Origin: Paraburkholderia ultramafica
GTDB lineage: Bacteria > Pseudomonadota > Gammaproteobacteria > Burkholderiales > Burkholderiaceae
Assembly: GCF_902859915.1 (NCBI RefSeq)
Contig: NZ_CADIKK010000021.1
Coordinates: 1 to 64,000, forward strand
DNA length: 64,000 bases
Direction: 5' to 3'
Part shown: one piece after another, positions 26,212 through 35,338 of the stretch
Numbering within the stretch: the stretch's first letter is position 1
Layout: the number at the start of each line of letters is the position of its first letter
Position numbers and translations under genes: made by a program
The notes under the pieces: model-generated
The model's database searches: none
What the model was told of the DNA's origin: nothing
What the model saw: only the letters and a program-made list of their open reading frames with translations

Positions 26212-27344
26212 AGCCACGCCTGTTCGACAGCAAACGCCAGCCACACCAGCGCAGCATACGGCCAGATCCACGCGAGCCAATGCGCAAGCCCGTTGAAGTG
26301 CAGATAACGCCCTTGCCGCCAGTCGGCCAGCACCGCATCGAAATACGGATTCACCGGCAGCAGATTGACGAACACCAGCGCGACCACCAGCGCAACGCTC
26401 GCCAGCGCCGCGCGCGCCCCGCGCCGCAGAGGCAGCGCGAACAGCGCGGCCGCGGTGCCGCACACGAGCCCCGCAAGCGCGCCGGGCGTCGCCCAGTCGA
26501 AAGCGAGGCCCGACTGCGACTGCAGGAACGTGGCGCCCACTTTCACGCACAAGGTCGTGACGAGGAACACGAGCAACAAACGCACGCGCGGCGCATGTCG
26601 ACGCACCGGCAGCGACGCCAGCGCGAGCGCGGCAAACAGGTTGAGCGTGGTGATCACGGCTTCCCACATGTCATCGGGCAGCCACGCGGCGGCCAGCGCC
26701 GGCCATGCGCCGACGTGCCAGCCCGGCGGCGTCCACGCGAGCAGCGCGTCCTGCATCGTCGAATCGAAACGCAGCCACAGCGCGCGCGGCCAGTTGCCCA
26801 GGCCGAACAGGCGCGGCGCCGGGTACATCGTCGCAAACGGCCATGCGGCGACCAGGCACGCGAGCGCCGCGCGATCGCGCTCGAACCACAGCAGCCGCAA
26901 CCGCCTCAACAAGCCACGATCGAGCAGCGCGCCGGTCGCGGGCGACATGATCGCCGCGCCGAGCAAAGCGCCGAGCGCGTTGGCGGCCAGATCGAGGTTG
27001 GACGCGACGCGCGTCGGCAGATAGGTTTGCACCGCTTCCATCACGCCCGACAGCAGCCCGCCGAGCACGAAGGCCAACGCGACCGCCAGCGGGCCGCGCC
27101 AGCGCGGATAGACCGCGAGCACCACCAGCGCGCCGAACGGCATATAGCCGAGCACGTTGGTGACGACGTCGAACGCCGTCAGGTATTGCGGCATGGGATC
27201 GAACAGATAGGCAAACGGCGCGAGGCCAAGCGAACGCCAGCCCGAAAACGGATACCACGAACCGTAGACGATCAGCGCGGCATACAGCACCAGCGCCTGC
27301 CGGGCCAGCGCCGACGGACGGCGCAGCCAAGGTTTTTCGCTCAT
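26187..27344 (-). CDS. VanZ-family membrane protein
   Basis: A 385-residue multi-pass inner-membrane protein with a VanZ-like N-terminal region (GSWYPFSGW, DVVTNVLGYMPFGALVVLAV, NLDLAANALGALLGA) and extra C-terminal helices. The family is linked to glycopeptide resistance and membrane lipid properties, but its biochemical role is unclear. It ends the leftward lipid-transport operon, 31 bp after the PqiC-like gene, which hints at an envelope-lipid function. Start chosen at MSEKPWLRR; the upstream in-frame extension overlaps the neighbour and looks non-native. Confidence 0.85.
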   Translation of the reverse strand: MSEKPWLRRPSALARQALVLYAALIVYGSWYPFSGWRSLGLAPFAYLFDPMPQYLTAFDVVTNVLGYMPFGALVVLAVYPRWRGPLAVALAFVLGGLLSGVMEAVQTYLPTRVASNLDLAANALGALLGAAIMSPATGALLDRGLLRRLRLLWFERDRAALACLVAAWPFATMYPAPRLFGLGNWPRALWLRFDSTMQDALLAWTPPGWHVGAWPALAAAWLPDDMWEAVITTLNLFAALALASLPVRRHAPRVRLLLVFLVTTLCVKVGATFLQSQSGLAFDWATPGALAGLVCGTAAALFALPLRRGARAALASVALVVALVFVNLLPVNPYFDAVLADWRQGRYLHFNGLAHWLAWIWPYAALVWLAFAVEQAWLKRRMKHV

Positions 27345-27375
27345 GCAGCGCTCCGTTGCGTGCGCTGCGGCCCCG

Positions 27376-27999
27376 TCATTGCGCGGCGACCAGCGCCTGC
27401 GCGCCGAGCCACGCGGCGATCTGCGCGACCAGATCGTCGCTGGCTGTGGCGAGCGCCCGCGCGCCGCCGGCGGCGTCCGCCGAACTGGCAGGCGCACCCG
27501 CAATGAACGTGCGCTGGCCGATCAGTTTGCCGCTCTTGGTGAGCGTGGCGCGCGCGGTGATGGCCGCGTGGCTTTCCGTCTGGCTGTCGAAAACCTGCTC
27601 GAACCCGGTCAGATCGACTTTCAGCACCGGCGCGGCCACGCCGTCGGAGCCTGTCAGCACGGTGCCATGCGAACTGAGCGCACCGCGCAGACGCTGGGTC
27701 AGCAACTGCGAAGGCATCATGGTCCAGTGGCTGTTCGCGTACGACGCCGTCTGCTGCGCGTCGGCATAGCTGAGCCGGTACATCAGCCGGTCGGACTCGA
27801 GCACCGCGGGCGCGGTCACATCGAGCACCTTCACTGCGGGCAGCGAGCCCGCCGATGCCGCCGGACTCGGCGGCCCGAAGTCGTAGCGAATCTCCGGGAG
27901 CGCGGACGTGCCCGCGCAGCCCACAGCCAGCACGCCGAACGCGAGCAGCACCGCCGCCGCGGCGCCCGAGGACAACAACCGGTGAATCGAGCGTGACAT
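27376..27999 (-). CDS. PqiC-like ABC transport auxiliary lipoprotein
   Basis: A 207-residue lipoprotein with signal and lipobox (FGVLAVGCAG), followed by the ABC-transport auxiliary domain (YDFGPPSP; VTAPAVLESDRLMYRLSYADAQ; YANSHWTMMPSQLLTQRL). Relatives such as PqiC act at the outer membrane with MCE proteins in lipid transfer. It follows the MCE gene by 30 bp. Confidence 0.88.
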   Translation of the reverse strand: MSRSIHRLLSSGAAAAVLLAFGVLAVGCAGTSALPEIRYDFGPPSPAASAGSLPAVKVLDVTAPAVLESDRLMYRLSYADAQQTASYANSHWTMMPSQLLTQRLRGALSSHGTVLTGSDGVAAPVLKVDLTGFEQVFDSQTESHAAITARATLTKSGKLIGQRTFIAGAPASSADAAGGARALATASDDLVAQIAAWLGAQALVAAQ

Positions 28000-28029
28000 G
28001 AGATTCTTCCTTTCTTCAAACCTGCGGAT

Positions 28030-28992
28030 TCAGTGTGCAGCGCGGGCAGCGGGCCAAGTAAAGCCCGACTCGCCAGGACCGGGCGCCGCAGCCGGCGCGC
28101 CGAACAGCACGCTGCGCGGACTGGTGCTGAACGTGTCCGCCGCGCGGTCCACCGAGCGCGCCGCCGAACGCACGTCGTCAGCGAGCGAGTTGACGCGCGG
28201 CAGGGTGTCGTAGCCGACTCGTGCCGACAACTCCTGCAACGTGCCGTTCATCGACGCCAGCGAGTCGCCCGCCTGCTGCGCCGCCGTGCCGACCTTGTTC
28301 AGGTTGGTTTCGAACGGACCGTTCGGGCGGTTCAGATTGGTGATCATCTTATCGGTCGACGCCAGTGTGCGATTCAGCTGGTCGATCGTGGCGGGCAGCT
28401 TGCCGGCGGCCGGCCCCATCTGCCGGGTCAGCGTGGCGACGCCGTCGGCGGCTTTCTGCAGGCTGGCCGCCGTGCCATGCAGCTGGTCGACCATTTCCGG
28501 CGACAAGATATTGTTCACGTCGTCCGCGACTCTTTCGAGCTTGCGCAGCAGCACGTCGCCGCGTTGCTGCAGTTGATCGAGCAGGCCGGGGTGCATCGGC
28601 AACTGCGCCACCTGGTGCAGCGACGACGGCAGCGGCCGCAGATCGCGCCCGGTGTCATCCAGTTGAATGAAGGCAATCCCGGTCACCCCCTGGAACCCCA
28701 GGCTGCCGAAAGTCGAATGGGTAATCGGCGCGCGCGTATCGACGAGGATGCGGATCAGGATCTGCCCAGGATGGCTCTGATCGAATTTGATCGACTGCAC
28801 CTTGCCGACGTCGAGTCCGCGATAACGCACTGCCGCGTCGGCCGTGAGGCCGGACACACTGGTGCGCGCGATCAGATCGTAGGGCACCCGCACGGAACGG
28901 TCGACGTTGAACAGGAACGCCACCGCCGCGATAGCCAGTAGCAGGACGATCGTGAAGAGCCCGGCCCAGAAGGCGTGCGATTTGTTTTCCAT
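28030..28992 (-). CDS. MCE/MlaD-family substrate-binding protein
   Basis: A 320-residue protein: one N-terminal transmembrane anchor (about 9-28, FWAGLFTIVLLLAIAAVAFL), an MCE domain (about 40-120) with GVTGIAFIQLDD, then a long helical region that would form a hexameric tube. MCE proteins bind phospholipids between membranes. It lies 16 bp after the ATPase gene. The C-terminal tail is Ala/Pro-rich. Confidence 0.9.
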   Translation of the reverse strand: MENKSHAFWAGLFTIVLLLAIAAVAFLFNVDRSVRVPYDLIARTSVSGLTADAAVRYRGLDVGKVQSIKFDQSHPGQILIRILVDTRAPITHSTFGSLGFQGVTGIAFIQLDDTGRDLRPLPSSLHQVAQLPMHPGLLDQLQQRGDVLLRKLERVADDVNNILSPEMVDQLHGTAASLQKAADGVATLTRQMGPAAGKLPATIDQLNRTLASTDKMITNLNRPNGPFETNLNKVGTAAQQAGDSLASMNGTLQELSARVGYDTLPRVNSLADDVRSAARSVDRAADTFSTSPRSVLFGAPAAAPGPGESGFTWPAARAAH

Positions 28993-29008
28993 GGTCAGGT
29001 TCCCAGGT

Positions 29009-29887
29009 TCACAGCGGCAGTTCGGACGACGCCGGCGCGAGCGCCGCGCGCGGCAGCTTCGCGCGGCGCTCCGGCGGCAGCGCCTGCAACGCGCGGCGCC
29101 CGCGCAGCCCGAGGAAATATTCGCGGATGAACGGATGATCGACGCCCGCCGCCTCTTCGACCGGCGCGGCGACCAGCACCTTGCGGTCCGCCAGCACGGC
29201 GACCCGGGTGGACAACGCGATCATCGTGTCGAGGTCGTGCGTGACCATCACCACAGTCAAACCCAGCGCGCGATGCAGCGCGGAGATCAGCTCGACGAAT
29301 TCATCGGACGCCTGCGGATCGAGCCCGGCGGTCGGTTCGTCGAGGAACAGCAGCTCGGGCTCGAGCGCGATCGCGCGGGCAATGCCGACCCGCTTGATCA
29401 TGCCGCCCGACAGCGCCGATGGCATCTTCGACGCATGTTTGCACGGCAGGCCGACCATCTCGAGCTTGAGCATCACGATGTCGCGCAGCAGCTCGTTGGG
29501 CACCTTGCCGAGTTCGCGCAACGGCTGCGCGATGTTGTCGAACACCGACAGCGACGAGAACAGCGCGCCACGCTGAAACAGCATGCCGGAGCGGCTGCGC
29601 ATCAGCAGCGCGGTTTCCGGCGAGATGGTGGCGAGGTTCTCGCCGAACAGCTTGATGGTGCCGGAAGACGGATGCTCCAGGCCGAGAATCTGCCGCACCA
29701 GCGTGGTCTTGCCGGAGCCCGAGCCGCCGACGATCGACACGATCTCGCCGCGCCGCACGTCCAGGTTCAGATGCTGATGCACGATGTTGCGGCCGTAGCG
29801 CTTGGTGATGTCGATCACTTCGATCACCGGCTCGGCGATCGACGGCACGGGCTGGCCGCGCACGGCCTGGGTGAGTGGTGCGATCAT
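29009..29887 (-). CDS. MlaF-like ABC ATPase of a lipid transport system
   Basis: A 292-residue ATPase: Walker A GGSGSGKT (54-61), signature ALSGGMIKRVGIARA and Walker B ELLFLDEPTAGLDP, all typical of MlaF. Its ATG overlaps the permease stop by 4 bp. It powers phospholipid movement through the permease. Confidence 0.92.
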   Translation of the reverse strand: MIAPLTQAVRGQPVPSIAEPVIEVIDITKRYGRNIVHQHLNLDVRRGEIVSIVGGSGSGKTTLVRQILGLEHPSSGTIKLFGENLATISPETALLMRSRSGMLFQRGALFSSLSVFDNIAQPLRELGKVPNELLRDIVMLKLEMVGLPCKHASKMPSALSGGMIKRVGIARAIALEPELLFLDEPTAGLDPQASDEFVELISALHRALGLTVVMVTHDLDTMIALSTRVAVLADRKVLVAAPVEEAAGVDHPFIREYFLGLRGRRALQALPPERRAKLPRAALAPASSELPL

Positions 29888-31053
29888 CCTAGCCCCACGT
29901 TCTGGAAGAGGATCGCGAACACCGCGTCCGCGAGAATCACGATGGTGATCGACGTCACCACCGAGGTCGTCGTGCCTTCGCCGAGACTCTGCGAATTGGC
30001 CTTGATACGGAAACCGAAGTGACAGCCGACAATCGCGACCAGCATGCCGAACGCGACGCCCTTGCCGAGGCCGATCCACAGGTTTGCGATCGGCACCACG
30101 CCGGGCAGCGAGCGCGCGAAGAAGCTCATGTCGATGCCGAGCACCAGCTTGGCGGCCAGCGCGCCGCCGGTCAGCGCGATGATGTTGGTCCACATCACGA
30201 GCAGCGGCATCGCCACGCCGAGTGCGACCACGCGCGGCAGGATCAGGCGCAGGCCGTGCGGGATGCCCATCACGCGCATCGCGTCGAGTTCCTCGGTCAC
30301 GCGCATCACGCCGATCTGCGCGGTGATCGCCGAACCCGAGCGGCCCGCCACCAGGATCGCCGAAAGCACCGGGCCCAGTTCGCGGATCACCGCCAACCCG
30401 AGAATATTGACGATGAACTGATTGGCGCCAAACAGCCGGAGCTGCTGCGCGGACAGATAGCTGAGCACGATGCCGATCAGGAATGCGACCAGCGCGGTGA
30501 TCGGCAGCGCGCGGGCGCCGGCGTTATAGACGTTCGCCGAAATCTCGGTCCACGGCGTGATTTTCGGTTTGCGCACGATCGCCAGCAGATCGAGCACCAC
30601 GCGCCCGAGCATCGCCACGCCGCCGTACAGGTGCTCGAAGAACGAGAAGATCGCCAGACCGAGGCGCGTGAACGGATCGAACTTGACCACCGGCTCGGCC
30701 TTCTCGCGTACCGTGTCGAGCAGCGCGATGCGCTCGAAAATATCGCGCTGCGTGTCGGTGAGCGTGGTGTCCGGCGGCATCGTGTGGCCCCACACGCGCC
30801 ACAGCGCCTGACCGCCCACATGGTCCATCCGGTCGATGCGCGACAGATCCCACTGGCCGATGCCTTCAGCGCCGGTCAGCGATCGCAACTGCGGAATCAC
30901 GTGCCCGGTGGCACGGTCGCGCGCGAGCGCGAGCGCCGTCCACTGGCCCGAGAGCCGGACGATCTTGCCTTGGCTGCCTGCCGCGACTTCAAGGCCGGGC
31001 GGAGTGTCGTAGTTCAAGGATCGCGAGAATCTGGTTATCGGATTAAGGGCCAT
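29884..31053 (-). CDS. MlaE-like ABC permease with N-terminal STAS-like domain
   Basis: A 389-residue permease. Residues about 1-125 resemble a STAS-type domain (KIVRLSGQWTALALARDRAT; WDLSRIDRMDHVGGQALWRV) fused to an MlaE permease core with several helices (VIRELGPVLSAILVAGRSGS is the family signature). In the Escherichia coli Mla system the STAS protein MlaB is separate, so this is the fused form. First gene of a five-gene run: permease, ATPase, MCE, lipoprotein, VanZ. Confidence 0.9.
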   Translation of the reverse strand: MALNPITRFSRSLNYDTPPGLEVAAGSQGKIVRLSGQWTALALARDRATGHVIPQLRSLTGAEGIGQWDLSRIDRMDHVGGQALWRVWGHTMPPDTTLTDTQRDIFERIALLDTVREKAEPVVKFDPFTRLGLAIFSFFEHLYGGVAMLGRVVLDLLAIVRKPKITPWTEISANVYNAGARALPITALVAFLIGIVLSYLSAQQLRLFGANQFIVNILGLAVIRELGPVLSAILVAGRSGSAITAQIGVMRVTEELDAMRVMGIPHGLRLILPRVVALGVAMPLLVMWTNIIALTGGALAAKLVLGIDMSFFARSLPGVVPIANLWIGLGKGVAFGMLVAIVGCHFGFRIKANSQSLGEGTTTSVVTSITIVILADAVFAILFQNVGLG

Positions 31054-31110
31054 TGTATCGAAGGCGCGGCCGATGGGCCGTGCTCAAAACCTCATAGAGT
31101 TCGCTGTCGC

Positions 31111-31116
31111 TACAAT
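31111..31116 (+). promoter_or_regulatory. Candidate -10 box for birA-coaX
   Basis: TACAAT ends 7 bp before the birA ATG, so transcription would begin at or next to the start codon. No -35 element and no ribosome-binding site are visible, which points to a leaderless message. Confidence 0.4.
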
Positions 31117-31123
31117 ATGCGGC

Positions 31124-32041
31124 ATGAACGCTTCCAAGACTCCACCTCAAGCCGCAGCCGCGACTCCGACCGGACCCGGCTGGCGCATCGACCGCGAGCG
31201 CGCTGTCGCGCTGTTTGGCGCGCACGCGCATGACTGGCCGATCGAAATCGTCGAGGAAACCGGCTCGACCAACGCCGACCTGATGGCCCGCGTCAAAGCG
31301 CTGCCGCGTCAAGCCGGCGCGCTGCCGCGGCCGATCGTGCGGGTCGCGTATCTGCAAACCGCCGGGCGTGGCCGGCGGGGCCGTCCGTGGTATGCGGAGC
31401 CGGGCAATGCGCTGCTGTTTTCGGTCGCGTGCGTGCTGCCGCGCCCGCTCGAAGGGCTGGCGGGCCTGAGCCTCGCGGTGGGCGTCGCGCTGGTCGACGG
31501 GCTGCGCTCGCTGCCGGTCGCCGGTCCCGGTCAGATCGCGCTGAAGTGGCCGAACGACGTGTTGCTCGAAGGCGACAAGCTGGCCGGCATCCTGATCGAA
31601 ACCGCGTGGAGCATCGACGACGCCAGCGCCGTGGTGATCGGCATCGGCACCAATGTGAAGGGCGCGGACGAACTCGCGGCCAAGGTCGGCGCGCTGAACG
31701 CCGACGTGCCTCCGCAAGCGCGCGGCACGGTGCCGACCGCGCTGCAACGCGCGCTGCCCAACGCCAATCTCACCGACACGCTCGCCGCCGAATTGAACGC
31801 GCTCGAACCGGCGTTGCAGCGCTTCGGCGCCGAAGGCTTCGCGCCGTTCCAGGCGCGCTGGAACGCGGTGCACGCATACGCGGGCCGCGAAGTCGTGCTG
31901 CTGGAGCAAGGCGAGGAAGTCGCGCGCGGCGTGGCGGCGGGCGTCGACGAGCGCGGCCAGTTGCTGCTCGACACCGCCACCGGCCGCCAGACTGTTGCGA
32001 CCGGCGATGTCTCGCTGCGTCTGGCCGACGGTGCCGCATGA
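31124..32041 (+). CDS. birA: Biotin--protein ligase BirA (monofunctional)
   Basis: A 305-residue biotin ligase with catalytic motif GRGRRGRPW and biotin-binding segments (EETGSTNADLM; LKWPNDVLLEGDKLAGILIE). It lacks the N-terminal helix-turn-helix of the E. coli enzyme, so it biotinylates carboxylases but should not repress the biotin operon. It overlaps coaX by 4 bp (ATGA). No ribosome-binding site is visible upstream. Confidence 0.93.
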   Translation: MNASKTPPQAAAATPTGPGWRIDRERAVALFGAHAHDWPIEIVEETGSTNADLMARVKALPRQAGALPRPIVRVAYLQTAGRGRRGRPWYAEPGNALLFSVACVLPRPLEGLAGLSLAVGVALVDGLRSLPVAGPGQIALKWPNDVLLEGDKLAGILIETAWSIDDASAVVIGIGTNVKGADELAAKVGALNADVPPQARGTVPTALQRALPNANLTDTLAAELNALEPALQRFGAEGFAPFQARWNAVHAYAGREVVLLEQGEEVARGVAAGVDERGQLLLDTATGRQTVATGDVSLRLADGAA

Positions 32042-32853
32042 CGAGCGGCGCGCCTTATCTGTTGATCGACGCGGGCAATAGCCGGATCAAGTGGGTGCTG
32101 GTGCTAGCGGACGGCACGCAGTTCGCGGCGGGCGCGCTGACCCATGGCGGCACCGATCAACCCGACTGGTCGAATCTGCCGGCGCCCGGCAGCGCATGGT
32201 TATCCAATGTCGCCGGCGAAAGTGTCGCCGCGCGGGTCACGGCGCTGCTCGACGCGCGCTGGCCGAAACTACCGCTCACGACGATCCGCGCCCGCGCGCA
32301 GCAATGCGGCGTGACCAATCGCTACACCACGCCGGATGCGCTCGGCAGCGACCGCTGGGCCGGCATGATCGGCGCGCACGCGGCGTTTCCCGGCGAACAT
32401 CTGCTGCTCGCGACGTTCGGCACGGCGACCACGCTCGAGGCCTTGCGCGCGGACGGCTGTTTTGTCGGCGGCCTGATTGCGCCTGGCTGGACCCTGATGA
32501 TGCGCTCGCTCGGCGAGCACACGGCGCAACTGCCGACGCTCGACGCCGCCGCGGCACGTGGCCTGCTCGATGCCGATAGCCCGCCTGCCACGACACGCCG
32601 CGGCCCGTTCTTCGCGACGGATACGCCGCGCTCGCTGTCCGCCGGTTGCACGCTGGCGCAAGCCGGTTTGATCGAACGGATGTGGCGCGACTTGCAGGAT
32701 GAGTGGCAGGTGCCGGTGCGGCTCGTGGTGAGCGGCGGCGCCGTGGACGAAGTGGCGAGCGCGCTCAAAGTGCCGCATACTCGCCACGATTCGCTCGTGC
32801 TGTCCGGCCTCGCGCTGATTGCCGCCGAGTGCGCAACGGAACACGGCGCCTGA
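32038..32853 (+). CDS. coaX: Type III pantothenate kinase CoaX
   Basis: A 271-residue ASKHA-fold kinase that phosphorylates pantothenate in coenzyme A synthesis. Motifs: LLIDAGNSRIKWVL at the N-terminus (phosphate 1), GSDRWAGMIGAHA and TFGTATTLEAL (phosphate 2 and pantothenate loop). Translationally coupled to birA. This type is insensitive to coenzyme A feedback. Confidence 0.95.
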   Translation: MTSGAPYLLIDAGNSRIKWVLVLADGTQFAAGALTHGGTDQPDWSNLPAPGSAWLSNVAGESVAARVTALLDARWPKLPLTTIRARAQQCGVTNRYTTPDALGSDRWAGMIGAHAAFPGEHLLLATFGTATTLEALRADGCFVGGLIAPGWTLMMRSLGEHTAQLPTLDAAAARGLLDADSPPATTRRGPFFATDTPRSLSAGCTLAQAGLIERMWRDLQDEWQVPVRLVVSGGAVDEVASALKVPHTRHDSLVLSGLALIAAECATEHGA

Positions 32854-32909
32854 ATTGCGGCGCTGCCGATCACGGCGGCTCAAATTTTTCTGGACGGGGA
32901 CAACCCACA

Positions 32910-33149
32910 ATGCTTCGCTGGCCGATCGCCATCTTGTTTCTTGCCAACATACTGGCATTCGTCGCGGTGCGCGGCGTATTCGGCCCGTCGCCCACGGCCG
33001 GCGGTCGCGAGCCGAACCACCTGAACCGGCAGGTTCATCCGGACTGGTTGAAAGTGCGGCCGGTCGCGGCTGCCGAAGCCGCCGATCAACCGGTTGTCGG
33101 CGGCCCGGCGCCGGCGGCGCCGATTGCGGCATCGACATTGCCGCAGTAA
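32910..33149 (+). CDS. Small membrane-anchored protein of unknown function
   Basis: A 79-residue protein with one N-terminal helix (LRWPIAILFLANILAFVAVRG), a short periplasmic segment (NRQVHPDWLKVRPV) and an Ala/Pro-rich tail. It follows coaX by 56 bp with a GGACGGGG site. The segment resembles the N-terminus of longer proteins found after coaX in relatives, but no SPOR domain is present. Function unknown. Confidence 0.7.
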   Translation: MLRWPIAILFLANILAFVAVRGVFGPSPTAGGREPNHLNRQVHPDWLKVRPVAAAEAADQPVVGGPAPAAPIAASTLPQ

Positions 33150-33230
33150 CAAGACTTTGAGGCTTTAGGCGGGCGCCGGCGCAACACGCACGGCTTCGCA
33201 CGACACGCGACACGACGTCCGCAGCAGCAA

Positions 33231-33713
33231 TCAGCTTTGCGTGCGAACCTTCTTCAGCAACGCGGTGGTCGAGCGATCGTGCTCGAAGGGAATCGCCAGC
33301 GCCTTGCCGCCCCAGCCCCGCACGACAGCCGACTCGGGCAACACATCCATATCGTAGTCGCCGCCCTTGACGAGCACGTCCGGCCGCAGCGCCGTAATCA
33401 ACTCGACGGGCGTCTTCTCGCCAAAGCACACCACATAGTCGACGCTCTCCAGCGCCGCCAGCAAAGCCATCCGGTCGGCCTCGTTATTGATCGGCCGGTC
33501 GTCGCCCTTGCCGAGCATGCGCACTGACGCATCGCTATTCACGCCGACGATCAGGCAGGCGCCCAATGCCTTGGCATCGGCAAGATAGGTCACATGCCCG
33601 CGATGCAGGATATCGAACACGCCGTTGGTGAACACGACCGGCGCGCTCAACGAAGGACGCAGCTTCACCAGTGCATCGCGCGTAAGAATCTTGCGTTCGA
33701 AAATTGCAGCCAT
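33231..33713 (-). CDS. rfaE2: D-glycero-beta-D-manno-heptose 1-phosphate adenylyltransferase
   Basis: A 160-residue nucleotidyltransferase corresponding to the C-terminal half of E. coli HldE. It has the FTNGVFDILHRGHVTYLADA motif with HxGH and the KGGDYDMDVLPE block. It makes ADP-heptose for the lipopolysaccharide core. The kinase half must be encoded elsewhere, as in other Burkholderiales. Confidence 0.92.
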   Translation of the reverse strand: MAAIFERKILTRDALVKLRPSLSAPVVFTNGVFDILHRGHVTYLADAKALGACLIVGVNSDASVRMLGKGDDRPINNEADRMALLAALESVDYVVCFGEKTPVELITALRPDVLVKGGDYDMDVLPESAVVRGWGGKALAIPFEHDRSTTALLKKVRTQS

Positions 33714-33774
33714 GACAGAGTCGCTGAGAAAGAGAGAAAAGTGCCGTCACGATACACGGTGGACGCCATGAAGC

Positions 33775-33810
33775 AAAACGGCCCGACAAGCTCACGCCTG
33801 CCGGGCCGTT
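33775..33810 (-). terminator. Rho-independent terminator downstream of the diiron protein gene
   Basis: A 9-bp stem AACGGCCCG / CGGGCCGTT with a T-run on the minus strand, located 80 bp after the stop of the leftward ferritin-fold gene. Confidence 0.85.
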
Positions 33811-33890
33811 CTTGAAACCTTACAACCTGTTCGCGGCGAGGGCGCCGAAGCGCGCCTGAATCCCCGAACCTGGATCACACACTCACAGCA

Positions 33891-34763
33891 TCAAGCCGGT
33901 TGTTCAGCCGACTTCTGATCCGCCTGCAAGCGCGCCACCACTTCCTTGCGATAGCGGTTCAATTCCTGCGCCGTATTGAACGTGCGCTCGAACAGAATCG
34001 ACAGGTTGTGCAGAATGCGCTCGACCACTTTCTTTTCCCAGCCGTCGTCGAAACGGATTTGCTCGTCGAGCCAGCGCTCGAGCCATTCCGGGTCCGGCAG
34101 GCGCGATTGAATCGTGTCGCGCGGGAACAGCGCCTGATTCACGTGCAGATTCGTCGGATGCAGCGGCTTTTCCGTGCGGCGCGCCGATGCCATCAGGACG
34201 CCGATCTTCGCAAATGCGGCACGTGCGATGTCACCGGTTTGCGCCATCGCTTTCTTCATGTAGCGCAGATATGCGCCGCCATGACGCGCTTCGTCGCGGG
34301 AAATGGTTTCGTAGATTGCCTTGATGACCGGCTCCGTGTGCCATTCGGCTGCACGGCGATACCAGTGATTCAGGCGGATTTCGCCGCAGAAATGCAGCAT
34401 CAGCGTTTCGAGCGGCGGCGCCGGATCGAATTCGAAGCGCACCGCGTGCAGTTCCTCTTCGGTCGGGCACATTTCCGGCTTGAAACGGCGCAGATATTCC
34501 ATCAGCACCAGCGAATGCTTTTGTTCTTCGAAGAACCACACGCTCATGAACGCGGAGAAATCGCTGTCGTGATGGTTGTCACGCAGAAACATTTCGGTGG
34601 CGGGCAACGCTGACCATTCGGTGATCGCGTTCATCTTGATCGTCGCGGCCTGCTCGTCGGTCAGTAGCGATGCGTCGAACTTGTCCCAGGGAATGTCTTT
34701 CTCCATGTCCCATCGAACGGATTCGAGCGATTTATAAAGTTCCGGATAAAGCATGGTGTTCAT
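33891..34763 (-). CDS. Ferritin-like diiron protein, acyl-ACP-desaturase-like
   Basis: A 290-residue protein. Two carboxylate/histidine helices are visible: ATEMFL with FFEEQKHSLVL, and GEIRLNHWYR with SRDEARHGGAYLRYM. This pattern of E and ExxH ligands matches the diiron four-helix bundle of acyl-ACP desaturases and AurF-type oxygenases. The specific substrate is unknown. The gene stands alone, with a GGGGTGGG site before its ATG and a terminator after it. Confidence 0.8.
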   Translation of the reverse strand: MNTMLYPELYKSLESVRWDMEKDIPWDKFDASLLTDEQAATIKMNAITEWSALPATEMFLRDNHHDSDFSAFMSVWFFEEQKHSLVLMEYLRRFKPEMCPTEEELHAVRFEFDPAPPLETLMLHFCGEIRLNHWYRRAAEWHTEPVIKAIYETISRDEARHGGAYLRYMKKAMAQTGDIARAAFAKIGVLMASARRTEKPLHPTNLHVNQALFPRDTIQSRLPDPEWLERWLDEQIRFDDGWEKKVVERILHNLSILFERTFNTAQELNRYRKEVVARLQADQKSAEQPA

Positions 34764-35338
34764 AGTCCCACCCCTGTTCTGCGCATACTGTCTGTGTCTG
34801 TTACTACTACGTGTAGCACTTTTTCTCACGACGAACGAAACGCACCGTTTGTCGGCTAAGCGTTCAATTTTACGCGGTAATCGGCTGCCCAGATGCACCG
34901 GGCAGCAAAGAAGTCCGGGCATGTGCGCCAGCGCAAACCCATATAAGTTACGCGCTGTGCGGCCAACCGTGGGTGAGGGATACCCTGTGCCTGAGGTCGA
35001 GCCAGTCTGCGATGAAAACCGCACCGTCCAGCCCTGCACCGGTGGTACCGGCGGCGAATGAATCGAGGGCGGCTGGATTGGTTCTTTTCAGCGCACGCCC
35101 AAAAGCCAAATGAAGCTTACACAATGATAGCACGCGGACTTTACGGATCCTGAGTCATCACCGGCGCAATTCCGCTGCCTGATTGACCTCTCTCAATAAA
35201 GCGTGCGATCTGCGCAGTGTGGCGGACAATCGGGGGCAAAACCATGACAGGCGACGAATTCATCTGTTTGTCTCATGCCGGCCTATGAGCTTTTGTGCCC
35301 GGCGCATGGCTTGTCCCCGCCGCATTTCGTTCCTGCCT
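34764..35338. other. Long intergenic region upstream of the diiron protein gene
   Basis: About 575 bp. The short open frames here have no family resemblance. The region must contain the promoter of the leftward diiron gene and the 3' end of phaM transcription, but I see no clear hairpin, RNA gene or known operator. The stretch 35110-35240 is less GC-rich. Confidence 0.5.

Noticed and set aside
31387..32853. A single 488-codon protein covering birA and coaX
   Set aside because: The coaX frame is open upstream through birA by chance; CoaX clearly begins at 32038.
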